DNA of 64,000 nucleotides, taken from Membranipora membranacea. Its lineage: Eukaryota; Bryozoa; Gymnolaemata; Cheilostomatida; Membraniporidae. Below are positions 1 through 13,062 of this stretch, one piece after another. The first letter of the stretch is position 1. Each line of letters opens with the position of its first letter. The position numbers were made by a program, and so were the translations under genes. The DNA lies in the NCBI GenBank assembly GCA_914767715.1, contig OU612075.1, forward strand, positions 12,834,001 through 12,898,000, given 5' to 3'. The notes under the pieces are model-generated. The model was not told the origin of the DNA. It did not search any database and saw only the letters and a program-made list of their open reading frames with translations.

Positions 1-283
1 TATAAATATATCCACAAACTGTATTGTGCACCTCAACAGATTCCTTACTTTAATTCGGCCTTGCCCCCACCATAGTTTTGTAGGGCAAAAGATAATGTAA
101 TTTGGAGTTGTTCCCTCTTTGAGTATTATGTTCAAAGATGGGGCAATTCATATTATTTGAACTATTCCGCTACCAGGCTGCCCTAAACTTACTGCTGCAA
201 CCCATTTTCTCATTTCACCCATTGCTGCCATGATAACTAAACATTTAACAAGACTCATAGATGTAGTGTTTTCTTTTTTGTAG

Positions 284-3200
284 CACCAGTCTTATATTAC
301 ACGTGCCACATTTGGCCTGGATACGACTAGTGATTCACCATTCACCTTTGACAATTCTGGATACCAGGGAACTACCGATATGATATCCACCATCAGAGAC
401 AACAAGTGGTTCACTGTATCCTGCTGGCTTATTGTAGGACTTGGTATGTAAATTCACACAGTTTAACAATGTTATTACAATTCTACTAGTACAGTAAATT
501 TCTGCTAGAAGTGCTGTACCAAAAAATCCGGGTCCTTTACTTGATTACTAAGTTAGATGTGAGTGATGTGCATTCGACTGATGAACCAAGATGAACTCCA
601 ATCTTCACTCAGGCCAAAAGTTTATGACCCTTTGCAACACCCAGCTCCAGTATTCTGACTTTGTAATTTTGAAATTAAAATATGTTAATCACCTCCCTGC
701 TCAGTTAAAGCCCTTGGCACCTTATGCACTCTCGACAACCTCTTTTGTCAGCAAGTGTCTGCTAACCAGAAATTCAAGTGTTTTCACATAATGTGTTGTT
801 TTTTTCAAATGAGAGATCTCTCATCAAAGTTTCAAAGCAAATGTGAAAACATGAAAGTACATTCGTGATGCAATGCCGCAAGGTACAGGGCTGACATGTA
901 CAACGTACTTTAAGAAATACATAACAAAAAATGGTTTCAACGAAAAAGATGGTGAAATTAAGTTGCCATGAAAAACATTTTTTGTGGGAATCATAGTATG
1001 ATGGAATGTGATAATATGAGGGCACACGAGTTTGATATGCCCGGTTGCGTGTACTTACAGTGTTTTGTAAAAGTTTCATCTGTGGGTTGAGGCTAGCAAT
1101 GGCAACCTTTTGTTATTGGATGGAGAAAATCTGTATGTTCATACTTTGAAAAGAAATTGATACTTTTACAACATGTGTTATTCTGAAGTTGTTTCCCTAA
1201 TGGAAGGCTGGAGCAATCAACCTTGAAAGCTCCCCCAATGGGATGTCAGTGAAGAGCAAGCGAGCTAGCCGATTGCCATCTCGCAATCTCACCATCCCCA
1301 ATTTCCCTAATTACTGTGCGAATTTTTCCAAGTTAATTTCTCTGTACCCTGAAAGTTTTTACCAAAGCAGCCATACTTTCACATCCCTTATAGCACCAGG
1401 TGATGACAAGTCAAATGGCGGCTGTGAACAAGAAATTACAGTAAACAAAATCTTACACATTTTTTTATTTCCAACTACATATCGGCAAGTTTTGCGCATC
1501 AATCCTCAGAACATCACGGTATGTAAAGGGTGGCATTGATGGATATGTGAAATGTGAAATAGAACTAGTGCACTAGAATTATAAGTGAAAAAATCATGGG
1601 AAAAGCATGATATGCTGATGATCCCATTGCACTACCCCTCCGATCAATTCAAAAATTTCTGTCAAATTACTGGAGGAGGAATTGAGTAAAAAAAAGGTTG
1701 CAAAACATAATTCTGTTGGCCGAGAGGCCTAGACATTACTTGGGTATGGCCATATCTTGAACAAAACATGTCCCATTGAAATTGAGGGCTCTTTCATACA
1801 GAGTTGAGTGTTAACAGCTTTGTGAGGTCTACAAGTATATCCGCTGTATGCCTGCCACAGCAGCGTGTCAGGTTTTGGCAGGTGATATTAATCATTGGCG
1901 CAATGAATTAGCAGAAAGCCAAAGAAAATCGAGAATGGGGGATTATCTGTATTGTGCAACATAATTTTTAATTAATTAAAATGGAATGTCATTTCGGATA
2001 ATCTTCAAGTAGGGAGTGTCAGAAATTTATTTTATTATCATAATTTTTTTAAATTATCAATAAAGTTATCGTGTCACTCATATCTACGTGTGTGGCAGAC
2101 AATAACAGATCTACATCCTAGAGTGAATAAGCTGAGTTAGATTGATATAACATAATATCATGTACAGAAACAATAATTGGAGAATTAAATTTTCTCATGC
2201 CACATATCTCACCTAAATTTTGCCACGATGACATAGTCTTGTAATGTGAGGGAACCTTTTAAAACCGCAACACGGCCAATTGAACCGCTAATCAGTACAC
2301 CCGTCATCGTTCTAGATCTATATCTTGGGAATTACATTATCAGTTGGTTTCACAAATGTATCAATTTCTACATTTATAGCAGATATTTTATAGATGCAAT
2401 ATGAAGGTTACCGGCAGCGAACAGATTATATTCTGACCGATTATCTGCCTGTTTTGACAGCATTCTGTTGTTGTGATATATGAAAGGTTTATTGTGTCTT
2501 AGTTTTGCTGCAACAGCAATGTGTGTAGGTGATGAAAGAGGAAAGACCTCGGGTTGAAATAGAAAAAAAGTGTTTTGAGCACAGTGACGCCCTGATATTC
2601 ATGTTATGTCTATACTGAACGCCGACAACAAACCACAATCTGTACAGATGAGGGAACCAACCTGAATTCTTACCCTTAGCCTCAGTCCCCGTCTCCTTGG
2701 GAGTATTATATAGGTGGTGTATGTATAATATTTATATTGAAAATTGTTAGGAAAAGGGAATCTTTTTTAGTCTTCCGGACCTCATGCAAAATACAAAGCC
2801 GGCTGTGGTCAAGTTTGGAGCCAAACAACTTGATGGTCCAGGATTGTAGGGGGCTAATAATGGGGCCCTTCTGGGAAATAGATGAATGTTAAGTTAATCT
2901 GAATTAATCTGTCTCATTAAGCTTAGTGAATTACCAATCTCTCTCAGCTATTAGTGTGTATTAATTGATAAATGAAGGGAGAGACTGGGAACCGATTGTG
3001 ATGACCATTCAACTTCTACTCACAGACCAGCGCCCAACACAAACATCACAGCTCCAATAAATCACGCTGACATGTAAAAAGTTCATCGCTGTGTGACAAT
3101 GCGTTTAGCGTTTACATAACGTGTTATTCGGGTCAATCGGTCAACACCCTACTTGGCGAATCTCCCAACACAGTTTACCGGAAGGTCTAACATAGTCAGT

Positions 3201-6110
3201 CTGTCCAAATATAAATACAAGAACCCACATAAAATAATATACAATCATGACATGTAGCATGGGAGACCACTCCTAACTATTCACATGAACATGAAGAATA
3301 CTTGTATGTGTTTTATTTGTGTGTGCATACTAATAGATGTATGCTAATAGTATTCTGTTTCATAACCAGTTGCGATAACTACTGCCATAACTACTGTCGG
3401 CCATCTATCAGTAATGTCTTTTTGATTTATCATTACCATATGATTTACATCTGAAATTTTCACTGCTCCATTCAGAACTGAAGGCGGATTGGTCGGGTCA
3501 CAGGAAGCTTGGTCAATGGTATGTGGTTAATGTGAACATATGCCATATAATGGCACCCTCATTTTTTTGCAACTTGTTCGCCAGTGATCACCTGATTCAA
3601 TAAGTGGAAGATAATGGACCAGATTCTCTCACCCGTGTGGATCCAGATAAACAAAACTAAAATGCATAACCTGTTACAGACATACAGAACTACATATACA
3701 ATAACAGATGTTCAATAATATGTATACTATAATACAAGCAGAATAATACATGTACAATATAATACATCAAATATATATTTCCTTTAAACCATGTACAATA
3801 ATAGTTTTTTAACAATGCATTTACAATAATGCATGCCTAATGATATGTATACAACAACACATTTACAGTAATACATAATAATTCCTGTTCAAATAATACC
3901 TGTACAATGGCGTATCTCCCAAACTCCCTGCCCGTATATATAATTTCCTTTATCCTGTTTTACACAAGAAGTTGTTCCCTCTTTGAATGTTGGGCTCTAT
4001 GGTACCCTAGCTAGACAGTATCACAGCTGTCATCACTATCACAATTATATATAAAGATGTGAATTTTTAGGGCAAACTATATCAATAGTTCAACAAACAA
4101 TGACAGGAAGGAGTCTCATTACTGTAATGGTGTATAATAGGTATTATTTTTGGCTGTTTGTACCCTTTTGTACCCTTGGGTGCTGATATGGCTGATGATG
4201 ACATTATAGATTAGGATAATCCTATTATAACATACAGCAGGGACCAATGAGGTGATGAAGCAAAGAGAAAATTTATCATCCGCTTTGAATTCAAACCATT
4301 ATTTCAAAGAAAACTTTTTTGAAGATTGAAAACTGCACACTTTATTGCTGCATTTAACTATTTGGGATATGATACTCCAGGCAGACAAAACTGGCATTGA
4401 ATAGAGATAATGGGCTTTCAACAGCTGAATGCGTTGTGGAAAAAAAAAACGTGAGGCATATGTTTTTTGACATTGAATTGTGAAATAGGGATCAACCCTC
4501 AATCAACATGCCAGACACAAGCTATCCATCTTCAATAAAAGGTCAAACTTGTTTCTGAAGGTATTTTAGTTTTACAACACATTGGAATCTTGATAATACA
4601 TACACAATTATATTAAAGTAATTAATTTATCATTTTTGTGGGTATTGTGCGAAAATTGGAATGAAAAAATTATTCAAATAGCTTTTTAAATGTCAAACCA
4701 CTCTCCCAAAAGTCAAACTTTTGACAGAACGACAATCAATAGAATGATGAATGTTCCTGAAAATCTGGCAGAGGACTTTTTTTAAGCTCGCAGTAAAGAG
4801 TCGTCACATAGCTGTATATTTGGCTACATTGCGCTCTACGGATGTGCATCTCATTTGACTGCGGCTCTTTGTATCATCAATAGCTTTCTCTGCTGAATAT
4901 TTTGGCTGTATTAAGATATTCAGATTTTTTCCGAGCCAGTTTAGCTAGTTGCCAACAAAATGAATGTTCCTCTGGCGCCGATACACAAAGCCTTCACACA
5001 TCTAATCGTAATTCTTGGCAGTGACATTTTAAATGCACTCATATATTTCACCAACAACTTACATAGATTATCATATATAAATTTCAGTATCAGTTGCTCA
5101 ACTTGTGTGAAACTTAATCTTCCTTAAGTAGTTTCCGGAATTTGAATGAAATGGTCAGTTTCCTCGCAGTAAAAAATGAGGTGTTAACAGCCCAGTCAGT
5201 TTTTTTTTGTGAACACTGATTACTTTTTGGCACAGCGATGTCATTCAGTGTGGCCACATTATACAGGATTAAGTTAATTCTCGTAGCCCTGAATTTTCCT
5301 GCTATAATGTAACAAAAAATTATTACTCACTGGCTGTGAATTTTTTTATGAATAGCTTCATGCATTCATAAATACATGTCATTTCATTGTCAATACCATA
5401 CAGGATACACCCACGTAGCCGCAGAGGCATAGTTTACTCCTCAGCCAAATCAAAGCATCGTAAAACATTTCAGACACTCAAATCTAAATTTAGCCAAGAG
5501 ACATCAATCAAAAGAAATGTTCTATCTTTCATTGATAAGGATATATATTTCAGCTATTTGACAGTTTGCTATGGCATTGAATCTTTTTATCCACCACATT
5601 TTGACAGACATAATAAATTTTGGCAAAACCGCAATTGATACTATTACCTATTAGTGATATAATATAGCTATGATTTTGGCTATTTTTTATGTACCTGATT
5701 GCCATGAATGATTCTATGTGAAATATTTACCTATAGTTTTGTGTGAGTACAATGTTTATATCGACACATTCATGCCACAAGACAGGTGTTGAAAAAATGT
5801 TGTCCGGCTTTGCTTTAGTCCACTTTCTTTGGAAATCAAAGTGGGGTAATCAGATGTTTGTGTCATTGTGATTTTCATGCTTTTAAATTCCCATAAGCTA
5901 AATCCTTACTTTATTGGTTTCGAGCACACCTGTTTGTTAGTTATAACGCAGTATATCACAACTCCAATAGAGCCTGTTTACTAATATCTGATGTTTTTTG
6001 TTTTAGGTTTTCTGTGCTTCCTTCAGGGTATTGTGCACTATGTTAGAGCTAAGAGATGCTCACGTGACTATAACTGGCTGAGACAAAGATACCACGGACA
6101 GCCATTCTAA
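284..6110 (+). CDS. 3' end of an unrecognised single-pass membrane protein
   Basis: Two exons join in frame: 284-443 (acceptor after a T-rich tract ending TAG, donor G|GTATGT, phase 1) and 6007-6110 (acceptor TTTTGTTTTAG, stop TAA at 6108-6110). The joined piece gives about 88 residues: a hydrophilic stretch rich in T, S and D, one membrane segment (WFTVSCWLIVGLGFLCFLQG) formed across the splice junction, then a short basic tail ending in YHGQPF. The spliced phase (1+2) and a membrane helix built from both exons argue for a real gene. The start lies outside the window. The intron is about 5.6 kb. I do not recognise the family; the tail is probably cytoplasmic. A G|GTAAAC sequence just after the stop could be a 3'UTR donor. 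Confidence 0.6.
444..6006 (+). other. Large intron of the first gene
   Basis: This intron of about 5.6 kb separates the last two coding exons of the membrane-protein gene. It is AT-rich, with only short chance ORFs on either strand and no splice-flanked open frame that I could support. It contains a degenerate ATA/ACA-rich repeat tract near 3660-3910. Confidence 0.55.
3660..3910. repeat. Degenerate tandem repeat, AATAATACATGTACAAT-like
   Basis: Variants of a 20-30 bp unit built on AATAATACATGTACAAT recur about eight to ten times (for example at 3735, 3750, 3790, 3830 and 3890) with substitutions and small gaps. It looks like an old minisatellite inside the intron. Confidence 0.5.
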
Positions 6111-6731
6111 ACACACCTGCCCAATGGCTTTGAAAGGTAAACTGAAAAAATATGCTGAAATACGACTTGAAAATTTAATAGTTTCATAGGGGCAAATAGC
6201 CAAAATCATGTTTGTATGCCCACATAGTTCACAATGTTTTTGGTGTGATGTGGATCACATAGTGCCTAAGGTCCGGGTAATGAATATCATTGGGCGGTAG
6301 TGGGAGAATCACCATATGCGATTTGTGTTGCAGCGGGTAGGCCCTACGCTTGTACTGCCGAGAGCGGTCATTAACCTTTATGCCACTAACCAGAAGGTCT
6401 TTCACATCAGCGACCGTAGTATGACATGGCTTTTACAGTGTTGCTCACAGCAGGAAAGAGTCTATTATTGTGTTTTGTTAATATCACCTATTGAGAAGCT
6501 TACTCCCGATTGATTTCAGGGAAGCTTAGGCTGACCGGGTGGTGATTGCTTTCTATCCCAATGTCTCTCTGTGCAATGACATCATTGTCTGCTTGGGTAT
6601 ATATCTACCAAATGTCAGCAGTCCATACATATCTACCTAAACAGTGCCGTCTGTCCTATTAAAGAGGTGGTCTGCTTTGCGTTCCAATAATGACTCTCCG
6701 CTAATACTGCACCACTGTTTAAATAATGTGT

Positions 6732-6842
6732 TTCCTTCTTATTTCCACTCTCTTCCACTTTAGGAAGGTAATGGCGAGGACTCAAAAATTTGTGCAGTCT
6801 GTTCCTTACCTACAGTGGAAGAATATGGAAATAAAAAGGAAC
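6732..6842. repeat. Imperfect inverted repeat, about 38-bp arms
   Basis: The left arm at 6732-6771 is about 80% complementary to the right arm at 6804-6842, with a loop of about 32 bases. It lies about 620 bp downstream of the first gene's stop codon. It could be a small MITE remnant or an RNA hairpin in a 3'UTR; the sequence alone does not decide. Confidence 0.5.
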
Positions 6843-9645
6843 CGCAAAGAGTCTATTTAATTTGCACCCCAGGTTAACAGTCTGTCTTACGTGATTTGTC
6901 GCTCATTGGGAGTCTAGCGTAAATCAGCCCATTGAAGTGATGCATCATTGGTGGGATAATCCCTATTTGGACGATAAGTTTAACCACATGAGAGCCATGG
7001 CGTGGTTCTATCACACATTACGAGTACACCAGCTTGAGGTTTTTATGAGTCTGATCCCCACAGCACTTGTTAATACTTTGTTGATGATGAGAAGAGTTCA
7101 TTATATAATCTGAAGAGCCACTAGCCCTTATCCTTGTGAAATCCCTCACTGTGTTTCTCCGAGGCTTAGCCTGCCTTTCAAGTGGTTTAACACCAGAATG
7201 AAGGGAGAGAAGAAGACCATTCATCTATTCGCCTCTGAATATTATATGCCTCCTGAGTTATATGGATATTGAAGTAGATGTTGTTTTCATCGTCAATGGG
7301 GTGGCTGGCTCTCAGGCCGTGGACTGGGTTTGTTGTCATGAACATTGAGTTCTTTTCTCTGACAATGGTTAACTTCGCCATCAAGTTTTGACACCTTCAT
7401 TGAGACATTGACATCTTGGCATTTCTTATGGCTCACATTTGATAGTCGCTAGACACTATCACTTGCTTGGTGATATGGGAAAAAAAATGCATTCATTTAC
7501 AAATCAATCAAGACAACTTGTCAAAATATATGACCAGAACATAGATTGTGAATGAAGATGGTTTGATTGATGACAGCGTCTCATCGAAAAGTATTCCAGC
7601 CATCGCTGTGCTGTTTCCTGTTATGGGGTTGAGAATGTATAGGCCGGTGGGCAGACTTCACGTGCTATTCATTTCATAGAACATTCTATTCATAGAACAG
7701 CCAGTGAATATTGCAGCTGATCGTTTTACACCAGCACTGGATAAACACTTTCGCTGGAGTCAAATTTCAGACTACGTATCCTGCCATCCATTTCGTAACC
7801 ACTTTGTGACGCATGACCCAAATTCTGTGGATACACTTTATGCTGGTAATGATTGGGCCAGTACTGTAATGTCATTTTCTCTGCTAAGTAAGTTGAAATG
7901 AATTCTCAACCATTAGACGCGGCGGACTACTTAGGGAAGTTCACGAGATAATCGATGTTTTACTGTTTTCAAACGCCAATGTTGCACTTCTGCACAGTTC
8001 TATCATACGCAAGAAACAAAATCTTCCAGAATCTATCCATGATAATCCCACATAGATAAAATGGCCATATCTTGCTCTAGTTATACGGTTGAGATCATTC
8101 TCCAGGCTATATATAACCAGGGAGGGTAAAACCTTCAGTTTTCATTCCAGCTGGTATTGGAAGTCGTCTCCCATTAGTGACTAGATCCATACAAATCGAT
8201 GCATTTTGGAGCTTAAAATACACCACTAGACGGTTGAATTCAGTTGAAACTGCAATGTAGGAATGTGATTGCAGTTGAAAGAGCAATTTTGAAATTTCCT
8301 TGGAAGCCCTTTAGAAGCAATATGTAAGGCTTTGGCTCTAACCAGCTTCATAATAACTGAAACGACTGCTTGAAAGACACATCAACAAACAATGAGCATT
8401 CCCTTTGATGTTGTTGATCTAGTTCTAGCGTCTTAGATGTTTTTTGTTTGACGTTTTGTTTAGTCAACCTTTTTGAAGTTTTACCTTGATGGTTTGCAAG
8501 GTTAGCCTCGATAAAAGCTTTTCTAGTTGTGAGCAGGTCATATAAATAGATGCTTTTTGAAGTTTTAAATCGCTGTTTGCTATGAACTATCATGATTTTC
8601 AGACTGGTTTGTAAGATTTCATAGTTTACCGAGAGTGTCGTCTACTATTTATCTATGCATTGCCCACTTCCATCATGGTGGAGGGTTATGTCAATATACT
8701 GCATGTTTGTGTTTCCGGCAGGTTATCGTGTAAAAAGTGTGACCATTGTATAACTTGTAATTGGAATTATTTGATATCTAGTGTTTGTTCTCTACTTAGA
8801 ATATTGATGAAGTTTGGTCTGGCAAGCGATACCATGATCTAACTCTCCTAAAGTTTTAGCATAGCGGCTCGAAAATGTGCTATCTATAGGGTGGGACTTT
8901 GCTCACAAAGTGTAATGGCTTGGCCAATACTTTTAACAATCAGCAGACAACTAACTGACTATAGAGCAATGTTCCCAGGGTTTCATTCAGAAACTTGATT
9001 GTGATTCCCAGGAAAGAATCATTCACTAAATTTCGTCTTACATTAATAAATGTGATTTACTCACCTTGCCAAGTTGACAATGGTTTTGTAAATGATGGTT
9101 GAAGACCAGCTATCTAGTTGTATGGTTTCTAGATTGCCATCTATGGCGTTCATTGAGAGGTTTCTTAATGACCCCTGTGTTGAACTTGGTATAAAAGGAG
9201 TACGTGATATCCGTAATGTCAAGGCAAATGACTGTAAATCATCGTTCAGTGGTTTTCTTCTACCTTGGACGGCCTTCAACGCGCTCATTCTATCTATATT
9301 CCCCCAGAGGCTGCTGCTGGAACTTTTTTGAGGGCCAAATAACGCGGAACTCTTTTAACGGTAATTGGTATCTTTCACTTATTCATCAGGGTCTCCGCTT
9401 ATCAGCTAAACTGATCCTGGCCCCTGAAACCCTAACTACTATTCAAGGATAACTTACACATATACATAGCTTTATCTCTTGCCTAGATATAAGTAGAACG
9501 ATTAGCGCCCATATCCAAAAGTGACACAATTACTCGTCGCCTGCCTACTAGGCATAACATGGCAACGTCAAACATGGATGCTTTCAACTTCCGCCATCAA
9601 ATCTGTCATTGACACATTAATTATTTCAGCAGATGATAGTGGGTC

Positions 9646-9662
9646 GGGGGGGGGGGGGGGGG
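9646..9662 (+). repeat. G17 homopolymer
   Basis: Seventeen consecutive G residues follow GGGTC. The run length is likely to vary between individuals and is prone to sequencing error. The local ORF crossing it (9521-9820) encodes a glycine run and is not credible as a gene. Confidence 0.85.
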
Positions 9663-10910
9663 CCTGTAGGGAAAATTTAATTTCACTTTGGAAGGGTGTT
9701 AATTATTCCGATGCTATAATTTTGAAGGTCCTCAGTTTAGCGACGATGTACATTATAGCCAACGGGACAAAGTACAAATCATCCAGTCCAACTGATGGAT
9801 TAGAACATTTTAATTACTAAACATGACATAAATTTTGGTTTTTCTTCATTTCAGCAGCTGAAACACAGATCTGGTTGAGACATACATGCTAGAACTGATG
9901 GCTACCTAATAAAAAAGAAGAAAACTATTGAGCCAACAACTAATTATCTTATTACATTACGCTAGACTTATATTTTACACAAATTATTATTTTAATCCCA
10001 TTGTATTTATACTCATTTTTGTTCAACATCTATATCAGCTAAAACTGAGTTATTCTACGCTTAAATGAGATTTGTTTGAGAATTTACAAGCTTTTAGTTG
10101 GAGATGTGATTATTGGTAAAATAATTGTGCATATGAAAGGCTGGCAGCTTGTTATTACAAGTTTTGCTGTAGGCTAAAGAAACAGAAAATTTGATTATTG
10201 TATAATTTTAATTCCATTCATTAGCCGAGTTGTGTCACTGACTGTTATCACAAAACTTTACTTTAAGTGTTAGCTCTGTTGTAATAATGCTATTTGCATG
10301 AATAAAAACTGTTTTATTTCCGCAAGCAATATAATAAAAATAAGAATAATGCTTATTTAATGTCACAGTGTTACGATATAAGCTTTGGTACACGCCCTAG
10401 CTGTCACAAGCAAATCCAGATAAAACCTTTGCAAAGGCGATTTTTTTATGTCCGTAAGCTTACACAGGTGGAAAATGGCGTTGGCAGATTTGTGCAAATT
10501 CACTCACATAACCTGATCACCCCATTACTTCTGCCTCGATGACACTGAATTTGGACACACTTTGTGCTTTTTAGTTCGTGTCATCGATTACAGCCACAAA
10601 TCCGCTCTATCAGCCAGCCGGGTTCTCGAAAAACATCCGATTATTGGAATTAGTTGAAATAGTCTTTTGGGGATATTCATCATTTTGAACAAAAAAGAGA
10701 TACTTTGAACAGTCACTTTAATTGCTTTTGCATCTGACTTGAATGGTAAACCATAAATACCAGGGCTGGTCTTGTTCCATGTTGATTGAAGATCTGATAA
10801 CTATTCCGGTAGGCGTTATCAGTCGGGTATTTATGTTTCAGGACCTTGTTTGTTTTTTTTGGTGTTCGTGTGTAGTAGTGATAGATGTTTTAATTATCGT
10901 TACCACCCTG

Positions 10911-10937
10911 GGCCATTGACAATTGTCAGTGATGGCC
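10911..10937. repeat. Short palindrome
   Basis: GGCCAT and ATGGCC flank a perfect 12-bp palindrome (TGACAATTGTCA), giving a 27-bp near-palindrome. It may be a chance structure or a dimeric protein binding site. Confidence 0.5.
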
Positions 10938-12874
10938 AAAGGATCTTCATTTTTGTGGTAATGCTATTTATCTTGTTTGTGACAGTGGTTCAGGTGTTTT
11001 ATTGTCTTGTTTGTTCCAAGCCATAATAAATTTGTATCTGGCAGTTGGTAGTTACCAAATAATGACTTCTTAGAACAGTGCACATGCCATCGTTAAATCG
11101 ACAACGGAAATTGATCACATGCTCTAACAACAAGGATATTATCAGTTTTGTGAATGGCAAATATTGCAGTTTTCCCACATGAATCACAAGCTCTCTCAGT
11201 ACCATGTTAATTATCACTATGAAACAGATCAGCCATAGATTACGCACTCTATGTACTGAAATACACAAGACAAGTAGAGACAGTACAGATTAGGTTCATC
11301 TCAATTTTATCACGATTCACAAAATGAAGTTTTTCTTGATTCATATTCTTTGAGACAAAAATAAACGTCTGATCCCTGTGATCAATAATGATCGAAATGC
11401 GAGGTATTTGACGTTATGGAGTTATCCTTTCCCAATATCATAATTCCTAAGGGGTCCAATATATATCAAACGCTTTGAATTTGATGTGAATTTCAAAAGA
11501 TGTATATTTTTTCATTTAGTTTTTCTTATAATTTCATCAATTCAATTAAATCTCAGTATCAATTTTGTAATTTCGTGAAATTATCAGGGTTAAACTGAAG
11601 CAAGATGCCGCTTAATTAATGTTGCTACCCCTGCTATAGTCTTGCTGTTTCCGACCGTTCAATAAGGGTTATTTATCAGGCTAAGATTCCATATATGGCA
11701 TAAGTACCTCCTGTCTAATAAGAAGTGCTAGCATTCATAGAGCAAGGCTTATGTATCGTGTATGTGTGTGTAGTTCCAGTCAAACGGCTACTAATTTTGT
11801 ATCAGTAAAAGCTGGCTACTCTTCACCCATTCAAATGGTAGTGAATTAAAAGGATAATTATACATCACTGAACTAAACAACACAACCTCGGTGGATTTAT
11901 TTGACATTATCTATAATCAGACTTTCGAAGGATTACATTTACTCTCTGGGTTACTTGAACACTTCTGTCTTGTTGGATAGCTTGCTGAGGCTAACGCTTC
12001 ACTACATGTTACAGGATTAAATTTCTATAATACAGTATTTTATTTATTCCTCTGGATATTTAGAACTTATTTCATATAAGGTGAGTACTCGGTGTTTGCA
12101 TTTTTGTCTTACTCAAGAACGTTATTTTTGAGAGTGGCTGTTTTAACACAGTTAATACGCTTCAACATGCAGTTCTACTAAATTGACATGAAGGAAATAG
12201 TGCGTTTGACGATTCAAAGTATGAAAGTTAACTGATATTTAATATTGGGAGCCAAGAATTTCTCTTTTCACATGATATACTCTTTACTACCATTCATTAG
12301 TTTAACAAAACAGATAGGAACCTCATGCATATCCTTCATCAGAGTTAATTAGAAGACTGCAGCATCGTGGGATCAGTGGGATTGACCTTTCGCATTGGCG
12401 GAAGAGCATGAGAGTATAGTTTACTGCATCTGTAATAATGGTCAGATAGTTTCTTTTGCCATCAGCCAATCATTTACATCATCCTGTTTATCAATGAAAT
12501 TTAGTGGGCAGCTCATCAACAATATAACTAGGTGGTAAATTCTGGTATGTATTAGACGTTAACGAAATGTGAGATTAAAGTGATCGGCAGTTGGAAATAA
12601 GAAATTGTTAGTAATAAACAAAATTATTTTGTGGGCTAACTTGTTGATAGCGACTATGTTGATCTGAAAATGAGGGTAAACACGGAGTAGATTTACCGAC
12701 GGTTACTGTAGTGGTTATTCTGACATGTTTATTCTGTGCTATTTTTCATTTCCTGACCTCAGTGCAACACTGACACATCGCCATTCAGGTATCCTTTTAG
12801 AGCAGTCGTAGGAAACATGTGATACAGAAAATATTCACTTTGCGAGTCACTGAAACATAATTTTTCTGTTGCAG

Positions 12875-13062
12875 GGTGTCTATATCTTGAGGTTATACCT
12901 TTTCATTTTCTCGACATCATCAGAACCCAATCTTTATAGCCTGGATTTACAAAGGATTAATAAATACGGATTATTTATCATAAGCGACACTCTGTCTAAG
13001 ACGAGCCAGTTTCTTACAGAATATAGACAAGCTCAATTTATTCTACGGATTATTTCTGAATG
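12875..13062 (+). other. Candidate 5' noncoding exon of Sprouty
   Basis: A strong acceptor (TTTTTCTGTTGCAG) and a strong donor (G|GTAAGTAG) bound 188 bases. Another strong donor (AAG|GTGAGT) lies at 12081. The Sprouty coding exon begins at an acceptor at 17874, so its mRNA must have at least one upstream noncoding exon, as Sprouty genes in other animals usually do. The open frame through this exon does not connect in frame to Sprouty, so it would be 5'UTR. Assignment to Sprouty is inference. Confidence 0.35.

Larger units (their letters stand above)
6111..12000. other. Gene-poor interval downstream of the first gene
   Basis: It holds the probable 3'UTR of the first gene, an inverted repeat at 6732-6842, a long G homopolymer at 9646-9662 and a small palindrome at 10911-10937. 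Short ORFs occur on both strands but none has family features or splice-supported extensions. I see no gene. Confidence 0.5.

Noticed and set aside
9521-9820. 99-codon ORF containing polyglycine
   Set aside because: The glycine run comes from a G17 homopolymer; nothing else supports coding.
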